DNA from: Xanthobacteraceae bacterium
GTDB lineage: Bacteria; Pseudomonadota; Alphaproteobacteria; Rhizobiales; Xanthobacteraceae
Direction: 5' to 3'
Length of the DNA: 11,684 nt
NCBI GenBank assembly: GCA_030043175.1
Contig: JASHYD010000831.1
Coordinates: 1-11,684, forward strand
Both the position numbers and the translations under genes were made by a program. This document shows, one piece after another, positions 7,131-11,684 of this stretch (position 1 is the stretch's first letter; every line of letters starts with the position of its first letter). The notes under the pieces were generated by a model. The model was not told the origin of the DNA. It searched no databases and saw only the letters and a list, made by a program, of their open reading frames with translations.

Positions 7131-8105
7131 ATGAGGAAAGAAAAACGCGTGGTCACTTGCGGTCATCGCCTTCGCCGGGTTTGCTCCGCGGCCGTCCTCG
7201 CCGTGCTGGGGGCACCTGCCGTCGCGATTGCGGGCGGCCCCGCGCCGGTGACGGTCGAGAACGCCAGCACGTCGACGCTCTGCGCCGAAACGGACAACGT
7301 CTACCTCAAGCTCACCTCGGCCGCCGTGCGCCAATTCACCATCGAGGCAACGCATCCAGCCTATGCGGGTACCATCGTGGCCGACCGCACCGCGCCGGAT
7401 TTCCGCAACTGCGATATGTCGGCCGATCCGGTGCACCACGCAGAGCCGCGACGGGTCACGCTTTACGAGAGCGGCGATTTGCAGCTGGTGGGCCACACCT
7501 TTGGTTCGTTCTGGCGGCCCGCCGCGGTTCCGGTCCGGGTCGGAGCGCGGGTCGAGACCGGGCTGCACCTCTTGCAGCTCTTCACGAAATTTAGGGAGCG
7601 CACCGAGGAAGTGCTGGTGCTCTATCCCGCCGACGGCTATTGGCGCGCGCGTCCGCTGCCGCCGGAGCACTTGTCCTATAGCGCCTACGGCTCGTCGTTC
7701 CTGATCGGGCCGATCGAGACGGCGGGTCGCCCCTTTGTCGATATCCGCGACATCACATTCGACCCGGCGACGCTGAGCTTCCGCCTCGCCTTTGCGCGCG
7801 GCGGCGAGGCAACACTGCGGCTTGACGCCGTCGACCGGGAGCACATCGCCCTCGACGTGAAATTCGATCGCGCGATCGCGGCCCGCCCGTTCGCGGCGCT
7901 GCGCTCGATGTTCGTCACCGAAACCAATGCCGATGTCGCCCGCGTCTCTTGGCGCACGGCAGGCGGCAAAGCCTATGAAGTCGCGCCGATCATGTCGTTT
8001 GGTCACGCCGAGGCGGAAGAGCTGTGGGCCGGACGGCGCCTGCCGTCGCGCCACAACACCAGTGCCCCCGACATGATTTTCCGCTCCTTCACGGGCGAGG
8101 ATTGA
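7131..8105 (+). CDS. Exported protein of unknown function
   Basis: I do not recognise the family. From the ATG at 7131 the protein has 324 residues, with a basic n-region (MRKEKR, RLRR), a hydrophobic stretch (18-33) and a cleavage site near AVAIA-GG (34), so it is very likely secreted to the periplasm. The mature part is rich in beta-strand patterns, with two cysteines (C51 and the one in DFRNCDM) that could form a disulfide. Near the middle are the repeated aromatic phrases DGYWRARPL and SAYGSSFLIGP. The upstream in-frame extension to 6963 is GC-rich repeat-like DNA (CCTCACCCTCCCCCGC before the start) and is excluded. The Shine-Dalgarno is weak (GGCGGGA). The 151-base gap after the FkbM gene makes cotranscription possible but unproven. 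Confidence 0.7.
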   Translation: MRKEKRVVTCGHRLRRVCSAAVLAVLGAPAVAIAGGPAPVTVENASTSTLCAETDNVYLKLTSAAVRQFTIEATHPAYAGTIVADRTAPDFRNCDMSADPVHHAEPRRVTLYESGDLQLVGHTFGSFWRPAAVPVRVGARVETGLHLLQLFTKFRERTEEVLVLYPADGYWRARPLPPEHLSYSAYGSSFLIGPIETAGRPFVDIRDITFDPATLSFRLAFARGGEATLRLDAVDREHIALDVKFDRAIAARPFAALRSMFVTETNADVARVSWRTAGGKAYEVAPIMSFGHAEAEELWAGRRLPSRHNTSAPDMIFRSFTGED

Positions 8106-8309
8106 CCGCGGGGCTGGCGCAATCGGGTGGGCGACGTCGCCTGCAGGAGCCAACCCCGTAGCTCAGGGGAGTTGCGCGACTTTGCCGGCGCCGTCACAGT
8201 CAAGGCCCGGACCCGCGGGGCAGTTGGGCATCAGGCGCACGTCATCGCGTCCGTGGGTCGCCCACCTGCGCGCGATCCGGCAGCCCTCGCCTGATCCCGG
8301 ATACTGCGC

Positions 8310-8315
8310 TATCGT
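8310..8315 (+). promoter_or_regulatory. Possible -10 box giving a nearly leaderless transcript
   Basis: GCGC-TATCGT precedes the ATG at 8322 by only six bases, and no Shine-Dalgarno sequence is present. If the box is used, transcription would start at or beside the ATG. The box shares the GCGCTAT context with the candidates near 1100 and 10883. No convincing -35 is seen. Confidence 0.3.
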
Positions 8316-8321
8316 GACGAC

Positions 8322-9107
8322 ATGAAACTCACATCGCTGCCTCTCCTGCCGGTGGCTGCGGTCCTCGCTGCGGCGGCCGCGATCGCATGTCCGTCGGCCC
8401 CGGCGTACGCCGACCAGCGCGCGGATTTTCTCGCCGGTCGCGTCAAGCAATGCCCCGGCTGCGATCTCACCGGCGCCAATTTCAAGCGGCGCGACCTCAC
8501 CGGCGTCAATCTCGCGGGGGCCATTCTCAAGGAGGTAAACTTTCACGATGCGCGGCTGGTTGGCGCCAACCTCGCCGGCGCCGACTTCTCGGGCGCCAAT
8601 CTCAACAAGGCCAATTTGAGTCGCGCCGATGTCGCCGGTGCCAAACTCAAGGAGGCGATGCTCTATGGCGCCATCCTGGATGCCGCCAAGCTGGCAGGCG
8701 CCGATTTCAGTGAAGCCCTAATGGGCACTGCGCGGTTCCTGCGCTGCGATCTCAGCAAGGCGACGCTGCGCAATGCCGACATGCGCAAGACGCGCCTCGA
8801 CGACGCGGTGTTGACCGGCGCGGACCTCACCGGCGCGGCGCTCGATCAGGCGATGCTCCGCGACGCCAAGCTCGAGCACGCCGTGCTCGCCGAGACGCGG
8901 CTGATGGGGGCCGATCTAACCGGTGCGAACCTCAACGGGGCCGATCTCACGGATGCCGACGCCCTGCACGCGAATTTACGCGGCGCTGATCTCAGCGGCG
9001 CCAACCTGGCCGAGACCAATCTGCGCCAAGCCAATCTCTACGAGGCGACGCTCGACGGCGCGGCTTACCGCGCAACCATCATGCCCGACGGGACGACGCA
9101 GCCCTAG
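8322..9107 (+). CDS. Secreted pentapeptide-repeat protein
   Basis: The 261-residue protein starts with a signal peptide (1-30, cleavage after AYA). It then consists almost wholly of A(D/N)LXX pentapeptide repeats from about residue 48 to 250, for example GADFSGANLNKANLSRAD and GADLTGANLNGADLTDAD. These coil into a right-handed quadrilateral beta-helix. Between them lies the pair C44-P-G-C47 just before the first repeat, a common cap of exported pentapeptide proteins and possibly a disulfide or redox site. One off-register segment (FLRCDLSKATL, around 140-150) breaks the regular array. A structural, binding role in the periplasm is likely; the target is unknown. Unlike Qnr or MfpA, it is exported, so a gyrase-protection role is unlikely. 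It is a single gene, with its 3' end facing the next gene. Confidence 0.9.
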   Translation: MKLTSLPLLPVAAVLAAAAAIACPSAPAYADQRADFLAGRVKQCPGCDLTGANFKRRDLTGVNLAGAILKEVNFHDARLVGANLAGADFSGANLNKANLSRADVAGAKLKEAMLYGAILDAAKLAGADFSEALMGTARFLRCDLSKATLRNADMRKTRLDDAVLTGADLTGAALDQAMLRDAKLEHAVLAETRLMGADLTGANLNGADLTDADALHANLRGADLSGANLAETNLRQANLYEATLDGAAYRATIMPDGTTQP

Positions 9108-9116
9108 CGGGGTGGC

Positions 9117-9195
9117 CGGGATTGAACGAAGTGAGATCCGCGACCGCGCTTGCGGCGGATGATGCCAACGCAGGTTAGCGTGCCACTCGATCCCG
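9117..9195. repeat. REP-like palindromic element in a convergent gap
   Basis: CGGGATTGA (9117-9125) pairs with TCGATCCCG (9187-9195) over eight of nine bases. The left part, GGATTGAACGAAGTGAGATCC (9119-9139), is itself an imperfect palindrome. It resembles the CCGGATTGAGC repeats elsewhere in the window and sits between the stops of two convergent genes, the usual site for REP elements. Confidence 0.55.
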
Positions 9196-9211
9196 CCTAC
9201 AACTTTCAAGC

Positions 9212-9982
9212 TCACTGGCCCAATTGATAGATCTCTAGTCGCGCGGAGCTTTCGAACTGCCCTTGCGTCAATTGGGTCGGCAATTGCGGATTGTAGGCGC
9301 TCTGGCCTGGCTTGCGGAACAAGGTTGTGCGGACCACGACGCGACGTCCAGCGTCGCGATCGGTACGCTCGCAGGCGAGCTTGATGAACAGCCCGCCGAC
9401 CGGGGTTTCCCCCTCGCCGGGCGGCGTGGCCTGGCAATCTCGCGCCGGATCGATGTTGAAGCGCGAGGCCATGATGGCGCCGAGCGTATAGGCGTCCTCG
9501 CGCTTCTTACGATCGGGCTCGGTGATGTCGTTGCGGTGCTCTGGCCGCGCGTCCGTCACCATGCGGAGCCCCTCGAGGATGCCAGCATCATCGAACAGGG
9601 CGCTCGTGACCACCGGAAACGTGACTTCGTGGGTGCCGGCCCAGCGCGAGATTTCGCGGTCATTGTCGTGGGCGCGCGCGATGTATTCGAGTTCGTCGTC
9701 ATATTCGAAATAGACCTCGTGAAGGCCGTCGGGTTCCGCCGCGCAGCGCTTGAAATCGGCCCAGCCGGTCAGCGGGGCGCGCGGCGGCCCGCCGTTGGAG
9801 CCGCACGCGAAGCCGCGGAACTCGCTCGGGGCTGGCTGCTCGGCGATCGGTGCACCGATCTTGAGGTCCCAGATGGTGTCGCGCTTCAGGGGCTGGGCGC
9901 GCGCCGGCGCTGCCAGCAAGCAAAAAATGCAAAGCATCAGAGCCGCGCGATATGGCGTCGCCGCAAAACACCCCACTGGCAT
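9212..9982 (-). CDS. Exported protein of unknown function
   Basis: The 256-residue protein begins with a signal peptide, hydrophobic over residues 12-26 and cleaved after ARA (29). I do not recognise a named domain. The mature part begins with a short segment DTIWDLKIGAP and then FACGSNGGPP, which looks like the conserved start of a periplasmic alphaproteobacterial orphan family. It continues with a strand-rich region (HEVYFEYDDELEYIARA) and contains four cysteines in the mature part. ATG at 9982 is chosen over an upstream in-frame start at 10108 because it gives a clean signal peptide and follows AAAGGA directly, although the spacing is short. A candidate -10 lies at 10007-10012. It is a single gene, convergent with the pentapeptide gene. 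Confidence 0.72.
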   Translation of the reverse strand: MPVGCFAATPYRAALMLCIFCLLAAPARAQPLKRDTIWDLKIGAPIAEQPAPSEFRGFACGSNGGPPRAPLTGWADFKRCAAEPDGLHEVYFEYDDELEYIARAHDNDREISRWAGTHEVTFPVVTSALFDDAGILEGLRMVTDARPEHRNDITEPDRKKREDAYTLGAIMASRFNIDPARDCQATPPGEGETPVGGLFIKLACERTDRDAGRRVVVRTTLFRKPGQSAYNPQLPTQLTQGQFESSARLEIYQLGQ

Positions 9983-10000
9983 TTCCTTTCTGTTTCTGGC

Positions 10001-10017
10001 GGTGCCACAATAGCACC
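10001..10017 (-). promoter_or_regulatory. Candidate -10 box inside a small inverted repeat
   Basis: On the minus strand TATTGT (10007-10012) lies about 25 bases before the ATG at 9982. It sits in the loop of a perfect 5-bp inverted repeat GGTGC/GCACC (10001-10005 and 10013-10017), which could be an operator or chance. A second short hairpin, CGGGA-aaaa-TCCCG (10028-10041), lies where a -35 would be expected, and no -35 consensus is seen. Confidence 0.3.
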
Positions 10018-10182
10018 GTGCCGGCGTCGGGAAAAATCCCGTCCCTCGTTGCGAAGCTGACGGACGTCGAGATAGGTTACGAGCGATTGTAGCCCATCCC
10101 CCGACCAAAAGCGGGCTCTTGCCCCAGCCTCCACGCGGTGGGTTACCAAGGTACCCAAGCTACCGGTTCGTCGCCTAGTGCT

Positions 10183-10209
10183 CCAGCCAGAGCGCTTACG
10201 CTTGGCTGG
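10183..10209 (-). repeat. Subterminal IS200/IS605-type hairpin with one bulged base
   Basis: CCAGCCA (10183-10189), a bulged G (10190), AGCG, loop CTTA, CGCT and TGGCTGG (10203-10209) form an 11-bp stem with a single extrahelical base. It starts about 20 bases past the stop of the tnpA remnant. TnpA of this superfamily recognises such imperfect hairpins at the element ends. It could also double as a terminator. Confidence 0.6.
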
Positions 10210-10228
10210 CGGTGAAAGGCGCTTCGGC

Positions 10229-10388
10229 TCAATCCGGACTTGCCTGCTGTTCGATGTATTGTTTGATGATCGACAACGGGCTCCGCCGCACGAGACGATG
10301 CCGTACGAGCGAGACCAAAACACCGGCCGCGACAGACGCGCTTGAGGTGATCGGAAAAGTCACGACGGATCAGCCGTGAACTGGTCGT
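10229..10388 (-). pseudogene. tnpA: C-terminal remnant of an IS200/IS605 TnpA, frameshifted
   Basis: Three consecutive minus-strand pieces read as the end of a Y1 transposase: SSRLIRRDFSDHLKRV, then VFWSRSYGIVSCGGA, then LSIIKQYIEQQASPD with stop at 10229-10231. Each is in a different frame. The second junction is explained by one missing C (GGAGCCCG where GGAGCCCCG is expected). The QYIEQQ helix carries the family's catalytic tyrosine, but the HUH histidines and the N-terminal half are absent. The wording differs from the relic at 2644-3149 (EEQNRP there), so this comes from another IS200 lineage. Non-functional. Confidence 0.82.
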
Positions 10389-10448
10389 CGGTAGAGGCCA
10401 GCCAGCCGGAAGCCCGCCTTGCGCGTGAGTGGCGACAGGTAAACGCTC

Positions 10449-10758
10449 GAGGCTCCGTGCGGCGGCGGCACCAAGTTCCCGGCTTGGAATTCCCAAGACG
10501 CACGCGTTGGACGCCGCCTGTGTTGGTGAGGTCGGGACCGACGTTGGACGTGTCGCGGTTCGTGGCGGTGGCTCTTTCAGAGTGGGCAATGCCGCCGGAA
10601 TCCACGACAAGTACGGCAAACTTCTCCATCGCGCGGAAGGCTATTGCTACGCCCGGCAAACCGTGCTCCCTCGCCGTCCTGAAGAAAGGGGGTTTCCGAC
10701 GCGGCAGAGTTCTGATGATGACGTCTCCCACGCGATCGTAGGAGATTTATCCGCATAA
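10449..10758 (+). pseudogene. iscB: C-terminal remnant of IscB, RNA-guided HNH/RuvC endonuclease
   Basis: In one frame from 10480 the sequence reads RLGIPKTHALDAACVGEV, the RuvC-III motif of IscB with H (10501-10503) and D (10510-10512). It jumps directly to GTDVGRVAVRGGGSFRV, then GIHDKYGKLLHRAEGYCYA, the family's C-terminal PLMP-type end, with stop at 10756-10758. Just upstream, in a different frame, EAPCGGGTKF (10449-10478) matches the segment preceding RLGIPKTHALD in intact IscBs. As I recall the family, about 45 residues normally lie between AACVG and GRVAVR, so an in-frame internal deletion is likely here as well. RuvC-I, the bridge helix, RuvC-II and HNH are missing. The protein cannot be active. 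Confidence 0.82.
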
Positions 10759-10793
10759 TCTCGATTGGGGTGAGAGCCGTCCAGGACGTCCAG

Positions 10794-10831
10794 GCGGGTC
10801 GCGTGCGGATATCCTGTGACCCGCATATCCG
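10794..10831 (+). repeat. Overlapping inverted repeats beyond the iscB remnant
   Basis: GCGGGTC (10794-10800) pairs with GACCCGC (10818-10824), and CGGATAT (10806-10812) pairs with ATATCCG (10825-10831). The two stems exclude each other. They lie 36-73 bases after the iscB stop, where the right-end hairpin of the element would be expected. A short direct repeat GTCCAGG x2 lies just before. Assignment as element end is inference. Confidence 0.4.
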
Positions 10832-10858
10832 ATGGGCGCGCTTTGCTTTGCCTGCGGC

Positions 10859-10888
10859 TTGGAATCACCGTCCGCCGCGCGCTATGAT
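10859..10888 (+). promoter_or_regulatory. Candidate sigma-70 promoter of the cytochrome c gene
   Basis: TTGGAA (10859-10864) and TATGAT (10883-10888) are separated by 18 bases, with GCGC directly before the -10. The predicted start of transcription, near 10895, leaves a leader of about 28 bases containing the GGAGG of the gene at 10923. Confidence 0.5.
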
Positions 10889-10922
10889 GAACCGAATGAT
10901 CTGATAACGCTGGAGGAACCGC

Positions 10923-11468
10923 GTGCATCGCACATCTCAGTCCATTCGACCGCCACACGCGCAACGCATTACGCTCGTCCTCGGGGCGTTAGGGGGCGCT
11001 TTGCTCGTCGCGCCCGTCCTGGCCGCCGCGCAAACCCCGGATGCCAGCGACCTCGCCGAGGGGGCCCGTCTGTTCCGGCAAAAGGGCAATTGCCAGTCAT
11101 GCCACGGCTGGGCCGGCGACGGCCGCAAGATGGACTCCCAAATGCCGGACGGCGCCAATCTCCGCGAGACCCGCCTCGACCGCGCCGCCCTGATCATGAC
11201 AATCAAATGCGGTCTGCCCGGCACCGGCATGCCGCCTTTTGACAAGTTCGCCTACAGCGACGGCCGCTGCTACGGTCTCAAGCAGGCCGACTTGACAAAG
11301 GCCGGCCAGCGCATGTCCGACCCGCCGGCCACCCTGCAGAACCGGGAGATCGAGTACATCGTGGATTTCTTGTTCGCCAAGGTCGTCGGCAAAGGCCCGA
11401 TGAACCATGCGAAGTGCATCGAGTTTTGGGGACAGGACACCGAGGCCTGCCGCGAACTGCCCGAATAG
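10923..11468 (+). CDS. Exported monohaem c-type cytochrome
   Basis: The 181-residue protein has an N-terminal signal sequence (hydrophobic 17-35, cleavage near AAA-QTPD) and one haem-binding motif CQSCH (C57, C60, H61), so haem is attached in the periplasm. M103 in GTGMPPF is the likely sixth ligand. Extra cysteines at C96, in GRCYG and in the C-terminal pair (KCIEFWG, EACRELPE) could form disulfides that stabilise an extended domain. It probably carries electrons from a periplasmic dehydrogenase to the respiratory chain; the partner is not visible. Start is GTG at 10923, supported by GGAGG (10912-10916) with six bases of spacing. The long stretch after the haem (IEYIVDFLFAKVVGKGP) matches the final helix of class I cytochromes. 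Confidence 0.88.
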   Translation: MHRTSQSIRPPHAQRITLVLGALGGALLVAPVLAAAQTPDASDLAEGARLFRQKGNCQSCHGWAGDGRKMDSQMPDGANLRETRLDRAALIMTIKCGLPGTGMPPFDKFAYSDGRCYGLKQADLTKAGQRMSDPPATLQNREIEYIVDFLFAKVVGKGPMNHAKCIEFWGQDTEACRELPE

Positions 11469-11569
11469 GCGGAGCCGCGACGAAAGGCGGGCGGCTTTGC
11501 TCGATCTTTAGGGCGCTCCGTGATTTCGCGGATTTTATCGTCCGGCGGGCGAGACGCGCCTGCCCGGTT

Positions 11570-11591
11570 GCTCAATCCGGGCTGCGCTTGC
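11570..11591 (+). repeat. Half copy of the CCGGATTGAGC repeat
   Basis: GCTCAATCCGGGCTGCG here is nearly identical to the right arm of the element at 6167-6182 and shares an exact 11-mer with it and with 10227-10237. No pairing left arm is evident, so it is a partial or solitary copy. It lies between the convergent ends of the cytochrome gene and the partial gene at the window edge. Confidence 0.5.
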
Positions 11592-11624
11592 TGTAGTGCT
11601 TCGTTCGTCGTGGGTGTGGCCGCA

Positions 11625-11684
11625 TCACCGGTCGTATTTCTTGAAATAGCGCAGATCCGGCGGCGGCTGGTCCTTCACGGCGGG
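11625..11684 (-). CDS. C-terminal end of an unidentified protein, cut by the window edge
   Basis: The minus strand encodes PAVKDQPPPDLRYFKKYDR followed by TGA (11625-11627). The open frame runs off the right edge. The proline-rich, then aromatic and basic tail looks like a true protein end, and the frame faces the cytochrome gene convergently. Too little is present to name a family. Confidence 0.5.
   Translation of the reverse strand, partial: PAVKDQPPPDLRYFKKYDR

Larger units (their letters stand above)
10183..10831. mobile_element. Internally deleted IscB-type IS200/IS605-superfamily element
   Basis: The segment holds the C-terminus of a TnpA read leftward and the C-terminus of IscB read rightward, so both lost their 5' ends towards the centre. 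A bulged hairpin lies outside the TnpA stop, and palindromic sequence lies outside the IscB stop. The simplest reading is a divergent tnpA-iscB element whose middle was deleted, taking the omega-RNA region and the nuclease's RuvC-I, bridge helix, RuvC-II and HNH parts. The outer boundaries are inferred from the hairpins and are approximate. The about 810 bases between the genes at 9982 and 10923 hold no other gene I can support. Confidence 0.7.

Noticed and set aside
8130..8141. Perfect palindrome GGCGACGTCGCC after the gene ending at 8105
   Set aside because: It has no loop and no T-tract, and such palindromes are expected by chance in GC-rich DNA; no function can be supported.
6999..8153. 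384-codon minus-strand frame opposite the exported protein gene
   Set aside because: It is an Arg-rich antisense shadow; the plus-strand frame has a signal peptide and normal protein composition.
8148..8210. tRNA-like D-arm sequence GTAGCTCAGGGGAG
   Set aside because: No acceptor stem, anticodon arm or T-loop GTTCGAATC follows at the required spacing.
8340..8395. Possible lipoprotein cysteine at residue 23 of the pentapeptide-repeat protein
   Set aside because: The residues before it (A-I-A-C) do not fit the lipobox, and a good signal peptidase I site (AYA) follows at residue 30.
10376..10741. Plus-strand frame of 121 codons overlapping the iscB remnant
   Set aside because: It is another frame over the remnant; the family sequence lies in the neighbouring frame.

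Overview
The window is GC-rich chromosomal DNA, probably from an alphaproteobacterium of the Hyphomicrobiales/Rhodospirillales type. This is inferred from the base composition, the protein families (ArsS, DUF3750, MeaB, FkbM, several secreted orphan proteins) and the small interspersed palindromes. No rRNA, tRNA or CRISPR array was seen.

Layout, left to right. A minus-strand radical SAM gene of the ArsS type (95-1069) has a plausible promoter. It is followed by about 620 bases with no convincing gene, then a minus-strand DUF3750 gene (1726-2514). Next comes a frameshifted IS200-type transposase relic with GC-rich hairpins at its 3' end (2644-3149). A conserved secreted-type protein follows (3293-4090); its signal peptide is split off by an apparent one-base frameshift. 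A minus-strand pair, meaB then pcp (6057 down to 4258), lies head to tail with only 3 bases between them. Across a structured palindromic element, an FkbM-type methyltransferase (6233-6979) is read the other way. It is followed by an exported orphan protein (7131-8105) and an exported pentapeptide-repeat protein (8322-9107). A second REP-like palindrome sits in the convergent gap before a minus-strand exported orphan (9212-9982). The window ends with a c-type cytochrome (10923-11468) and the last 19 codons of a minus-strand gene (11625-11684).

The most interesting part is 10183-10831, which looks empty at first. It reads as the collapsed remains of an IS200/IS605-superfamily element that carried IscB, the RNA-guided HNH/RuvC nuclease ancestral to Cas9. 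The C-terminus of a TnpA (minus strand, frameshifted) and the C-terminus of an IscB (plus strand, including the RuvC-III motif) diverge from each other. Both have lost their 5' halves, as if one internal deletion removed the centre of the element. An 11-bp hairpin with a single bulged base, the hallmark of IS200/IS605 ends, lies just outside the TnpA stop.

The functional genes do not form one pathway. meaB-pcp is the only clear operon, and the rest are single units. Two decayed IS200-type elements and four copies of a CCGGATTGAGC-like palindromic repeat suggest past activity of single-strand transposons here. No intact mobile element or defence system is present.
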